A stretch of DNA of 64,000 bases. Source: Pseudeuparius sepicola. Its lineage: Eukaryota; Arthropoda; Insecta; Coleoptera; Anthribidae. The stretch covers positions 33,573,787 to 33,637,786 of the forward strand of contig OY987298.1 in the NCBI GenBank assembly GCA_963920635.1. The letters run 5' to 3'. Both the position numbers and the translations under genes were made by a program. The notes below the pieces were generated by a model. It ran no database searches, had not been told where the DNA came from, and worked only from the letters and a program-made list of their open reading frames with translations. Positions 45,783-58,500 of this stretch are shown here, piece after piece. Position 1 is the first letter of the stretch. The number at the start of each line of letters is the position of its first letter.

Positions 45783-46127
45783 CCCCAACTAGTAACTGTC
45801 AATAACATTGATAAGTTTGAATTTTAGAATTGACGCGTACTAGTTGTATTTGGGACTGGGGTTACACTTCAATTTTTATAAAAAAATTGAGATATAAAGG
45901 CAAATATATTTTTTTCTATTTTTATAAATATTTAAAAAAAATAAGAGGTACGCCACTGCTTTGTAATCGTTAGCACCAGATCTGTCACCCGAACTGTAAA
46001 CATGATTTTTTTTATTATGGGAACAAACTTGCCAAAACAAAGCCAGTTCTACGTTTTTTATTTTTCTGAGGTATGAACTAAATTACTAATGTGTCAATTC
46101 TATGGTCCCGCAGAATAGTCGGAACTG

Positions 46128-46262
46128 TTTCAGCAGAATTTCAAACCAGTTTGAAGCTGTCACGAGCATGCGCAGTTTCATTTGACGTTCCAAAAACGAA
46201 ACCGCGCATGCTCCTGACAGTTTTAAACTGATATTAAAAGGTTTGAAGTTCTGCTGAAACAA
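46128..46262. mobile_element. 135-bp palindromic MITE, intact
   Basis: The arms GTTTCAGCAGAATTTCAAAC and the complement meet around AGCATGCGCAGTTTCATTTG/GCGCATGCT. The same family is split by an insertion at 26880-27690. The intact arm shows the uninterrupted site (GCTGTCACGAGCATGC) corresponding to the duplicated GTCAGGAG there. Confidence 0.75.
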
Positions 46263-46887
46263 ACCTTATATTTGTCAAGTTATACAGTGCCCGCCAAAAA
46301 ATCTGCACCAAATGGGAAAAATTTTTAGTAAATAACTTACGGAAAATTTGTTTGCGGCATCAGGTTTTGCTTGCTCTAGAACCAAAATTGACATAATCAA
46401 ATGTTGTGACGTTGTCTCTTTTATATGTCACATTTGACATTAATGAAAAAAATGTCCGAAAAATGGGCTTATTTAACCGAATTTCGAAAAAAGTCATAAG
46501 AAAAATATATTTCTTTCGCAATTTTATATCCCTATGCAAAATTTAAAGAGTCTACTACGATTTTCATATTTTGCCCTTTGTTGAATATTATTGGACATAA
46601 TATTTTAAATTTTCTAGATATTTCTGATCAGATCAGCATGACAGAAATATTTGTGTGTTTTTACAACCATTTACTATAGAAAGAAGTTTGTAAATAGAAT
46701 TTATGTGTTTATCTGTAAAAATGAGATCAGTTTTGCACCAAGCGTGCTTCTTCAACAAGACCTCATTTTAATTTTTTTGCAAAAAAAAGGAAAAGAGGGA
46801 TATTTAGACTGTAAACTAAGTATTGTGCAGTATGTTTTCAGTCAATGAGTGTTTTAAATTACATAGGATCGACTTTTATGGATTAAC

Positions 46888-47566
46888 CTCAGAGAAATAA
46901 CCAAGGATAGAGGGAGTAAGAACAAAAAGTAAACAAAGCCAACATCTTTTTGAGTGATGCCGCGTACTCCATTGTTTACAGCATTTCATTTCAAAATAGA
47001 ATGGTTTAATAATGAGATTAAATGAAGGCACACCTCCCATAACGCTAAATTAACAAATGTAGTTATTAATTTCTTGTTTGTAACAATTCTAAACTAAAAC
47101 TAAATTGCAGTGTAATTATACTATCTAATTATCACTTTAATAAAATCGTCACAGATACCTCAAACCGCCCGACATGGCAACGCTGCTTTTGCTGCCGCGG
47201 GCGCCGCGTCCGTTAACTCAGCGATATTTGTTTTGTGTATGCCCAGCATGTCAAGTTTTCCGATTGTTTACGTATGGATTTTTCCCGTTTTTAATTGTTT
47301 TTCTGTTAATTTAAAGGCTATTTATTAGTATTTAGGATATAGTGACTGATTTTGTATACCTACAATGGGACGCAGAAAGTGTGTGGTATGTGGCTAAATT
47401 GATATTTCTCAGGACATAACCTATCTCAGGTAAACGTTGTACGGATAGACAAGGGTTGTACACACGGGCCTAATGTTTGTTTACTTCGATAAATTTGCAT
47501 AGGATGTTGGTTGACTACAAATGTATGTATTTTGAGGCTGTTGCTCCCTCTATCCTTGGTTATTTC
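46888..47566. mobile_element. MITE copy B (mate of 26927-27588), nested in the palindrome
   Basis: Reverse complement of copy A over its full length, with few differences (for example an extra TTGTACGGATAGACAAGG stretch near 47440). Its right end stops at GTTATTTC and lacks the outer TCTGAG of copy A. The right arm of the host palindrome carries, at the corresponding place (about 48341-48355), 14 bp identical to this element's outer terminus but no element body. Confidence 0.8.
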
Positions 47567-47896
47567 GGTAAAACTTTCCTTTGGTGTATGTCTGCCCCGA
47601 TTTTGTTGAAATTTTTGCTACCCCCCTATTTTCGAGGTCCCTGAACACGAATCTGACCTCAGTTTTCGGCGCTCGTACGTAGTTTCCGAGAAAATGAATT
47701 TTCAAATTTCCTTTTGACACCCGCCCACTTTTAACAGGGTTATTTGTGTTATAATTGAGATGAATTTAGCTCAAACTGATCACCACCCTATATTGCACCC
47801 TTTGCCACCTCGAAACTTCGCGAAAACCCGCGGAAAAACCGAAATTTTGAAAGATTTTTGCCGTGTTGACGCCCGGCCCGGCCGCTGTTTTCGCCC

Positions 47897-48010
47897 GACA
47901 GGCGGCGCGGCCTGTCGGGCGGCGCGGCCTGTCGGGCGGCGCGGCCTGTCGGGCGGCGCGGCCTGTCGGGCGGCGCGGCCTGTCGGGCGGCGCGCGCCGC
48001 CTGTCGGGCG
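47897..48010. repeat. GC-rich 17-bp tandem array at the palindrome centre
   Basis: Five perfect units of CCTGTCGGGCGGCGCGG, followed by a partial sixth ending in CGGGCGAAAAC. It is bordered on the left by the mirror form CGCCCGACAGGCGGC. The array is almost entirely G and C in a strongly AT-rich neighbourhood and contains many CpG sites. Confidence 0.95.
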
Positions 48011-48676
48011 AAAACAGCGGCCGGGCCGGGCGTCAACACGGCAAAAATCTTTCAAAATTTCGGTTTTTCCGCGGGTTTTCGCGAAGTTTCGAGGTGGCAA
48101 AGGGTGCAATATAGGGTGGTGATCAGTTTGAGCTGCATACAGTAAAAATTCATCCGGATATAACTACAAATATCGCCGTGAAAAGCGAGGTGTCAAAGGA
48201 AATTTGAAAATTCATTTTCGCGGAAACTACGTCCGAGCGCCGAAAACTGAGGTCAGATTCGTGTTTAGGGACCTCGAAAATAGGAGGGTAGCCAAAATTT
48301 CAACAAAATCGGGGCAGACATACACCAAAGGAAAGTTTTACCGTTATTTCTCTGAGGGATTAACACATACGGAAAAGGGCAACAAAGGGCAAAATATGAA
48401 AATCCTAGTAGGCTCTTGAAATTTTGCACAGGGTTATAAAATTGCGAAAGAAACATATTTTTCTTATGACTTTTTTCGAAATTCGGTTAAGTAAGCCCAT
48501 TTTTCGGACATTTTTTCATTAATGTCAAATTTGACATATAAAAAAGTCTACGACACAACATTTCATTATGTCAATTTTGGTTCTAGAGCAAGCAAAACCT
48601 GATGCCGCAAACAAATTTTCCGTAAGTTATTTACTAAAAATTTTTCCCATATGGTGCAGACTTTTTGGCGGGCACT

Positions 48677-49349
48677 GTATAATAAACCCCGATTACTGTA
48701 AGAAGTCCCGATTTTGTCAGATGACATTCTCCACAAAATCCCTAGGAAATTTTTGTTAACGATGGGTATAACATTGGTATATGTGTCTCAACTAGTTAAT
48801 TACGTCACTCATTGATTTATGATGTGAAAAGATACACAAGTGATACGAAAAAAAGAACATAATAAAATAAAAACCCTATTGCAATCGCGATTATACGGCT
48901 ACAAATAAAAATAACTATGAGTACAACTCATTTTAATAATAATTTCAAACGTCATGAAAACACTTTCATTTTGGTATTTTCGTATAATCGCCTACTTGCG
49001 ACAGCGTCTATGGTGCGTACTCAGGCAAATTTTATTTCGGGGTTGTGAAAGTGACAGTGAAGGTTTTCCGGATCGTTCAAAAGGGTTCAAACATTGGGCA
49101 GTGAAAATATTCGCGGGTTTTGTACGTTTCGTGAGTTTTACCGTTATCTGTGTTGTTCTTGTTCGTGTTATTAGTAGTAATTCATTGTGCAAAATGGGCT
49201 CGTTACTGACCTGCACTTATGACCCGGTTGCATTTTTTGCTGCATTGATGCCAACTTAGGTTGGCGAAATTACCAATTGGCAGTCCCAGTAAGGACTTCT
49301 TAAAATAATTTTACTATATTCTGCGCTCAGAAATTCTGTAATAATATTT
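48677..49349. other. PRRC1 upstream region
   Basis: No gene recognised. The open frame at 48954-49259 encodes hydrophobic residues but has no splice or family support. Part of the PRRC1 promoter may be here. Confidence 0.4.
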
Positions 49350-49357
49350 TTATTGAC

Positions 49358-49429
49358 CATGGCCTCCTACGATTTACGGAACACTTCGCGAAAGGACGCG
49401 AAGTGAGCCGTAAATCGTAGGAGTCCATG
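49358..49429. mobile_element. 72-bp near-perfect palindrome with 8-bp target duplication
   Basis: The arms, 33 bp each (49358-49390 and 49397-49429), begin CATGGMCTCCTACGATTTAC and differ at only a few positions around a 6-nt loop, AAAGGA. A perfect 8-bp direct repeat, TTATTGAC, flanks it (49350-49357 and 49430-49437). The duplication indicates transposition; the length fits a hAT-like mini-MITE (inference). It lies 162 bp upstream of the PRRC1 start codon. Confidence 0.85.
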
Positions 49430-49590
49430 TTATTGACATTAACGTCATTAACCTAAGCTATATATTTTGTGGTTGACATCACAGAATATGTTGACATTTT
49501 GCCACGACTACGGCAAGAGCAAGAGTGCCAGATTACAGAGACAGGGAGACAGGCATCAAAACTTATTATTATTATAGATTTATCAAAAAA

Positions 49591-52500
49591 ATGAGCCAAG
49601 AAGATTCTAATGGAGAATCGACTTTCGAAATTATCGATAGGAAACAGCAAGTCATTTCACCGAATGTCTCCGGTAAAGAGAAAAATAGTATTTTGTTTAC
49701 ATTGTCTTTTTTTTATATAAGGGAAAATATTTCTTATTATTTTAATCTCATGGAGAATATTAATGCAGCTCTTTATTTTAGGAACATCTAGCAGTATATC
49801 TTCATATTCCATCATTTCTCCTCCAAGTTCAGTTACTACAACTGGAAATTTGCTTTCGAATGTAGCACCTCCCGCATTACTACCAGACTTCTCCCTGTAT
49901 ACAGGGCCCACTCCAATTATGTTATCGACATCGATAAAAGTTACCCAAGCTTCAAATGTATCTCCAGTTCAACAGGCTCCATTGCCGCCGATACCTGCCC
50001 CGCTCACTCCACAAATTGTTGGAGTTCAGCCTACAAATATAATAAATCCTCATCTGCTGACAAGTGAGGAGCAGTTTCCTGCTCCGCAGTTTAGGTAATA
50101 ATTATCTTAAGCTTCATAATACAAATAATATTGATAATATTCTGGTGTTATCAAGGGTATTATGTATACCACAGGTTGTCTGGAAATTATATGCAAATAC
50201 TTCAGGGGTGATTCTATGCATGAAAAAATGGTACAGGGTGATCCATCCAAGAGGAACACCCCCCTTAACTTTTTTGTGTGGATGATTACAAAATGACTAT
50301 TATCGTTTTAGGGGCATCATTTTCATCATTGTTTCTTATACTTAATTTATCAGCAAACATTTCGTCTCTGAGATACAGGATGTGAAAATATGAAGTTCCA
50401 ACGCGTTCTGTATTGTAAAAACGGCTGGAGAAATCATATAACATATACAGTGTGTTTCACTTCAAGTCGAGACTATTCATTATTTTTTTACGGGTTGACC
50501 GATTTTCAAAAACTTTTTTTTAAAAATATAGTGCTCCGAAAGATCTACATTTTAACACTAATTTTTTTCAGATTCGTCTTTTCCATGACCTACTACGATC
50601 AAAATTATACCCCCAAAACTGCAAAAGTACATTAGGCATTTTTCTAGGAAAAAAATGAATAGCACAGTCGTATTGGCCATACCCGAAAACCCTATATACC
50701 AAGTTTCACGGTCATAACTTATACAGGGTGTTCACAAAATAGCTTCAAACATAGCAAAAATTCGTTTTTTCGGAGTACTTTGTACAAACACCGAGAGATA
50801 TTTTAAAATTATTTCTTTGCAGTTTGATTAGGGCTCACATAAGCTATCAATTCCCACGATTTCATGGCCCTGTCTTAGACAGGGCGTTCGTATTAAAAAT
50901 ACAAAAATAAAAAAAAATCGATTTTTCTCTTGGTGTTTTTTTTAAATTTTTTACATTTTTTTCTACAATTTTAACCTATGCCTATTAAAAAACATAAACA
51001 ATATTAAATTTTAGAAAGTATTTTCAATAAAAAGCACCCCATTTTTTATTTGAAAAAATTTAAAAATTGATTGGTATCCACGTATCCAGGGTGCCCTTTT
51101 TTTGCTATGTTTGAAGCTATTTTGTGAACACCCTGTATAAGTTATGACCGTGCAACTTGGTATATAGAGTTTTCGGGTATGGCCAATACGACTGTGCTAT
51201 TCATTTTTTTCCTAGAAAAATGCCTAATGTACTTTTGCAGTTTTTGGGGGTATAATTTTGATCGTAGTAGGTCATGGAAAAGACGAATCTGATAAAAAAT
51301 AGTGTCAAAATGTAGATCTTTCGGAGCACTATATTTTTAAAAAAAAGTTTTTGAAAATCGGTCAACCGGTAAAAAAATAATGAATTGTCTCCACTTGAAG
51401 TGAAACACACTGTATATGTCGTTGGAATCGGGACGAAGTGTAGATTCCAAAAATGCACTAATATACAAGGTGTTCTTGTGAAAATACATCAGCTTGGTTT
51501 GTCCAGCTTTTACGGAACACCCTGTGTCAATTTCAGTAAGTTCATGGAAAAGCTCACAAAAAACCTTAAAGCGTTTATCTCTACAATTTTTTCTTTAACT
51601 TGAAAAATAAAGAAGTTAAGGGGGGGTGTTCCTCTTGGATGGATCACCCTGTACAAGTTCACGTGACATTTTGCCGAAATCTCAATATTCGCGGAGTTAC
51701 ATAACCTCAAAGTTAATCTTTTTGTAATAATATTTGGCCTTAACTTTTTTTTGTCGTGCACCGATTTTCTTCAAATTTGGTACACTTTTTACTTGTGTCG
51801 AGATGGTAGTAGCTTATGAAAAATCATGAAAATCTGAGAGCCCTAAAGGCCTCAAAGACCTACTACAGGCCACAAATTTGACCAGCATTTTTTTGTCTTA
51901 TTATTTCAGAAAACTAATAATGCTGCATTCAAGAACAGGAAAACATCTGGTAATTATGGAACATAGTGTATGCACCGCCCGATTTTCTTGAAATTTTGGC
52001 TACCCCCCTATTTTCGAGGTCCCTGAACACGAATCTGACCTCAGTGTTTTGAGGTCGGACATAGTTTCCGAGAAAATGAATTTTCAAATTTCCTTTTGAC
52101 ATCCCACTTTTTCACGGCGGTATTTGGTTATAATATAAAATTTTGAAAGATTTATGCCGTTTAAGTCCGGCCCGGCCGCTGTTTTCGCCCAACATTCTGC
52201 GTAATCTATACAATTGGGGCGCAACCATCCAGATATGTTTCCCAAATATGAAACTACAAATCCATGCAATTTTTTTAGATTTTAGATGCAATTCCCAGAC
52301 ATCCTGTATAATGTGTATTTTTACTACTTTTAGTGCTGCAATTCCACCTAGCAAAGGCATACCTCAACCAGCTTTAGTCCAACAAGCTACAGGTAGCAAA
52401 AATGAACCTCGAGGTGGATTTATGGGAGCTTTCAAAGAAGCGTTTTCTAGTGGAGGGGTTTTGTCGAAAATGGCAGAGAAGGCCAAAAATTCTATGGATA

Positions 52501-55500
52501 CTATCATTACTACACTCGATCCCCAGATGAGCGAATACATATGTGAGTAATTTGAGTATCACAAAGGCAAATTGCAAATTTTGTAGACATACATCAGTTG
52601 CACCCAAACGTTTTAGTTGATAAAATAAATAATAAATTTAGTTGAAACTGTGGCTTTTAAAAATTCCAATGTCATTTTGAATATTTTGTAGAAACTAAAT
52701 TAAAAGTTGAAAGTCGAAAATTTTGAATTCTGAGAAATAATAAGCAAAAAAGGCGACTACAAAGTCCTGAAGAATAGTGATTGTTGGTTACAATAGATCT
52801 ATGGACCCCTAATTAAGTAGGGATCCAGATTCTTACGAGTGCCGAGGACAAATAATGGATGAACCTGATCGTGAGACTATTTTGAAACGAGCTGCTGAAA
52901 AGACTAGTAGTGATGAATGTTCAGAACGGTCCGTTAAAGGAAATAAAAACAAAAGCAAAAATAAGAAACCAAAAATTATAGAAAAAACTGAACAATTATT
53001 ATCCTCTCAGGTAAATGAAAATAAAGATGTTTATGGGATGGACTATGAAAACCTTAACCTAATAAAAATTACACCGGAAAAACCTAATAAAAATACAATA
53101 AAAAAACTGACAATGAAAATTCCATTAATACTGAAACTATTAAGAGACCTCCACCATTGGTAATTACTGATAATGTCGATGTTTAAGATATAATAACCAA
53201 ATTACAGAGAGTAATTGGTAAAAAATTTAATATCTCTTATCAAAACTCCAATATGAAAGTATTTTGTGAAGACACAGAATCCCGAAACAAAGTTATTAAA
53301 TTATTAGAATATAATAAAGTAGAATATTTTGCATACACTCCCAGAGAGGAAAAACGAAAGAAAATTGTTATGAAAGCAATACCTGATTAAACAAGATTTG
53401 GAAGAACATGACTTAAAAATCAACAAAATCATAGCAATGAAAGGTAAGAGTGGTAATCCGTACTCATACCTAATTTATTTTGATAATAATACCGATATGA
53501 AAAAAGTTAAGAAAATTAGAGACATTCAATTCGCAAAAATTAAATGGGAAAATTACACTAAAATTAAAAAAGTAACTCGGTGTTATAGATGCCAAAGTTT
53601 TGGACATTGTAGACATTGTAGAAAAACACCTAAATGTATAAAATGTGCGCAAGATCATTGGACTTCAGAATGTAAAATGGAACCAAATCAACCAGCAGAA
53701 CCTTTAAAGTGTATAAACTATGCAAAAAATCATACAGCAAACTATACAAAATGTGAAGAATATCTCCAATATCTACAAAATATTGAACAACTTAAGAATA
53801 AAAATTAACAAAATACCCCAAAAATTATAAACAAACCTGCAAAAGTAGTTGAAGGCATATCATATGCCAGTCAAACTAGTAAAAATACTATATTAGAAGA
53901 TGGTGATGAAGAATATCAGGAGTTTCTGGAATATAAGAAAATAAAGGAGAGAGAACATAAGACCAAGCAAGGTACCGAACTGGCAGAACAAAATAAAGAA
54001 AGCAGCAATATGTTTAAAGAAATCCAAGATATAAACAAATCGTTAAACTTATCAACTCTGCTACAAATGGTTAAAGAATTTAGAGCAAAAACAGACGAAC
54101 TGAACAAATTTAGAATACTTAACAGAAATTGCCGAAAAATATGGCCTATAAAACTAAAAATAATATAAATAAATAATAACTAAAAATAATATTCAAATTT
54201 TAAATTGGAATGCCAATGGCCTGGGGAAAACTTATGAACTAAGGCACTTTGTTACAAATTCATTAAGAAAGACATCTCAACAAGGTGGATTCTTACTGTA
54301 CATTAAAAATGATTTAGTTTTTTCAGAAAAAAATATCGATACTGACCCTGTTGAAAATATAACAATAGAAATAAACCATCAGACCATAACATCTTTGTAC
54401 AATCCACCAGCACACACAATTAAAAAAGAACATTAGTAAAATGGATACAAAAGTCGAATAAACACATTTTCATTGGTGACTTTAATGCTTGGAGTCTTCA
54501 TTGGGGATGTGATACAGAAAACACTCCTGGGAGGCAATTACATTCAGCAGTAACCGCTTTAGGAATAGGAGTTCATTTCCCCAATGAAAATACAGTTATA
54601 CCACCTAATGGAACACCCGGGGTTATTGATTTTGCAGTAACATTAAATACCAATATTAAGAAAATAGACGCATTTATTGAACTTCCATCAGACCATAATC
54701 CTATTGCAATAGAAGTGACTCATGGCTAGTGAAGGGAGAATCGGATGATTTTCAGAATCGAATATCTTGCATTCGAATACTTTTGAGAATCGAATGATTA
54801 TCCGAATACAAAGAATGGAATTATTCAAGTTTCGAGGTCGCAATAGTAGTATCGCAAATGTTGCGATTCCGATTCGATTCAACCTCTAGAGCTCGAGTCT
54901 CGAGTTTTTCAGTCTCGGACCCAGACATCTCAGTTCTCGATCTCGGAGGAGGCTCGTTTCAAATTGGTTCTCTGTTCTCTGGTTTGTTTTAATATCTTGA
55001 AAATCTTGATTCATTGGCGAATTTGACGATAGGACAGTGGTTTGTACTCTTCTGACATATTTTTAAATGACAAAAGACCAGATACATAAATAAAATACAA
55101 ATTCCGCCGTTTTTTGCTCTCCGCTGGAGCAGATGTGCATAATCGATAATCGACAGGCGCTCGCGGCCAGTCGCGGCCTCCGAATATTCCGAATGAACGC
55201 GAAGTGTGTCGATTCATTCCGATTCAGCATTCGAGGATCCCTCTCGCCTCGATTATTTTTAGTATTCGAATACTTCGTTGAGAATCGAATGCTTTCGAAT
55301 GCACGCCAGAATTGAATACATCGATTATTTATATTCGAATAGTCCCTTCACTACTCATGGAACTAAAAAGGAAAAACCATATCAGTTGGAAATATATGAC
55401 TACCAAAATGCAAACATTTTGGGATACAGAAATTTTTTACAAACAAACAAATATAACTCGAAAATTCAACAACGTAGAGCAACTCGAAGGTGAAATTCAC

Positions 55501-58500
55501 AAATTGACAAGAAATTTACTTGAAGCTAGAGAAAGATTTGTTCCCAAAAAGAAACCTATTGTTAATTTACGAACACCAAAAAATATTGAAGAGGAAATAA
55601 AAAAACGAAACAAAATAAGAAGAGAATTCCAACGTTATAGAAGAAATGAAGACAGAGAAAAACTTAAAGAGGCTAATGGTTTAATAAAAGTGCTTATGAC
55701 AAGCTACCATACTGAACAATGGAGAAAAATAATAAATAAAGAACAAGAAAATAATGGAAATATATGGAAGATAATAAAAAGAAGAAGGATTGATCCAAGT
55801 AGTAAAGTAGAAGAAAAAGCTGAAATCATAGCAGAAACTTTAAAGAAGACTTATACAGCAACCCAACACTTATCAGACAGAGGAACTATTGATGAAATTG
55901 ATGATGGTTATAATGACGTAATTGGAAGAAACGTATTAAGAACCTATACTACATGGGTTGCACCAGAAGTAATCAAACATATTATAAGAAAAAGTAGACC
56001 ATACCGAGCCCCAGGAGAAGATGGGTTAGTAATCAACATGCTTAAAATGTCCCCAAAGAAATTACTATATCTTAAAAGAAATATATGCACGTGGATACTT
56101 TCCACAGTCTTGGAAAAATTCAATAATATGTCCTTTGAGAAAACCGGGAGAACCAGCAAGTAATCCTAGTAATTAAAGGCCAATTGCTCTCACGAGTTGT
56201 TTAGGCAAATTGTTTGAAAAAATAATTATTAAAAAGATCACAGAACACTTAGAAAATACAAACGGACTTGATATCAAACAATTTGGATTTATGGCTAACA
56301 AGAATACAATAATGTCACTGGCCAAATTAATAGATTCAGCGACCAAAAATATTTTAATTCTGGAAAAGTAACATTAGTAACTTCACTTGATGCAGAAAAA
56401 GCGTATGATACAATAGTAGACAACTTTCTTTCAGATCGAACATTTCAAATTAAAATTAAAGATACAAAATCTAGAAAAAAGGAACAATTAGAAGGCCTTC
56501 CACATGGAAGTGTCCTATCTCCAATACTTTATAACATCTTTGTGAGTGATATATCCGAATGTTTAAATTCTGAACTAATGTTATATGCCGACGATACCTT
56601 AATTATGACCTCCAGTTTAAATTTTTATCTTGCTATGCAACTTATGCAAATTCATCTTAACTTACTCGAAGACTATTATTTTAAATGGAAAATAAAAATT
56701 AATACTAATAAATCACAAGCTATCTGGTTAACTAATCGAAGATTAATACCTCAAATAAAATTAACTTTTAATAATGAATTTATTGAAATTACGACTAGCA
56801 TAAAATACCTAGGAGTAGTAATTGATAAAAGAATTACTTTTAAAGAACATATTAAAATAACAAGCAACAGAGATAGGAATTTTAATGCCATATTTGAAAA
56901 TTGACTCTCCACTTCCAGAAAAACTAAAAATTGCATTATACAAAACGTATATCAGAAGCATTATGTTATACGGCTGTGAAGTATGGAGTTCAGTTGCAAT
57001 AACATACTTAGAGTCACTACAAAAAATTTAAACAAACAATTAACCCAACGTGATTTATTAATCTTATTTTATTTTAACTTTATTTTAATAATAATTTTAT
57101 TGAATTACACAAATACATTGATTTAATATAACAACTTAAGACTGCACAATGGATTATGGAGGATCTGTGTGTGCAGTTGTAAATACTTATTACCTAAAGA
57201 CATGTATATAGTAATAATGATGATAAGGTTAGTTAATAGCTTGAGAATGAAGAGCAAATTTAATATATCTAAGTGGTCATTGTAAATATCCAACAAAAAG
57301 GAAATTCTAGTTAGGAGCATTAATAATTACATTACTATCTATAAGCCATTTTTGAAGTTTATGTTTAACTTGCCAGTATTCTCTTGTTCTAAGGCAAAGA
57401 GGTAGGGAATTGTATATCTTGGGACCAGCAAAGCAAAGGTGTCTTTGCACGGCCGAACTTGCTACAGAAGGCACAACAACACTGTGACGAGATGCATTTC
57501 TAGTATTAAGTTGGTGGGGTATCTCCTGTTTATAGTAGTTTGTCTTTAGCATGAATCGGACTGCTGCTAGGATGTATAATTTGTCTAAAGTTAGTAGTTT
57601 GCATTCACGGAATAGCAATTCGGATGGATATCTTCGATTCTTAAAATACATAATTTTAATTACATATTTCTGTGCTACATTTAAGGCAGACATAACGTTT
57701 TTTCGAGCATTTCCCCAAACAACAACACCATAACTTAAAATTGACTCAATTAAAGACAGATATATGGTTTTAAGAGTTTTAATTGGTAGTATGTTTCGCA
57801 ATTCATAGAATTTGTAAATCAGCTTTCTTATCTTAGTAGTTACATACTCTATGTGAGTTTTCCATGTTAAATTTTCATCCATGAATACTCATAGATACTT
57901 AAGACTATATTTTCTGTTGATAATGGACTGACATTTGCAGTTCAAGGATTGCATATCGCAAGCGTAATCATGGATCTTAAGTTCTTGAACTTCTGGAAGA
58001 GTTGCCTGAGTCAGAGCGAAAGTCATAAAATGGGTCTCTAAAATTAAGTGATAACAAACTAAAATCCAACCATCTTTTTATGTATGTTATTGCTAATTCT
58101 GATTTCCTAATAGTTGATTGCCATGTAGTGCCATTTACTACAATAACACTGTCATCTGCAAAACAGTAAACCTTCCCTTCATTCAGCACAGAGAAAATAC
58201 CATTCATGTAAATGTTAAATAACACAGGCCCCAGCACTGTCCCCTGCGGTACACCAACCTCCATCTTTACAGAATCACTCTTTACATTTGCAATTTTTAC
58301 CTTTTGGGTTCTGTTACTTAAATATGTTCTAAATAGATCATTCCCTATACCTCTTATACCCATATCATGTAATCTGTTTAATAGAATCTCATGCGCCACA
58401 GTATCAAAGGCCCTTGCTAGGTCCAGGTACACGGCAACAACCTTTTCCCTGCTATCCAGGCACTTTATGATTCGCTCTGTCACTCTACACAAAGCATTTT

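Larger units (their letters stand above)
46285..48676. mobile_element. 2.4-kb giant palindrome with nested MITE and GC-rich tandem core
   Basis: The ends CAGTGCCCGCCAAAAAATCT and the complement (AGACTTTTTGGCGGGCACTG) are bordered by TA. Arms match over most of their length: 46285-46580 with 48370-48676, and 47566-47890 with 48010-48350. The left arm holds the MITE at 46888-47566 plus about 275 bp more. The core is a GC-rich 17-bp tandem array (47897-48010). Fragments of the family are at 51975-52195 and, for the core module only, 19858-19962. No transposase. Long open frames on both strands across the core are products of stop-poor GC repeats. Intergenic, about 0.9 kb upstream of PRRC1. Confidence 0.85.

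Noticed and set aside
47760..48122. Overlapping open frames of about 83-120 codons on both strands, rich in arginine, glycine and proline
   Set aside because: They run across the palindrome and the 17-bp GC array. The same peptide appears on both strands because the sequence is mirrored, and the period is not a multiple of three. Stop-poor repeat, not a gene.
54688..54882. Minus-strand frame spanning the hAT-like insertion
   Set aside because: It crosses the left end of the element and has no family similarity.
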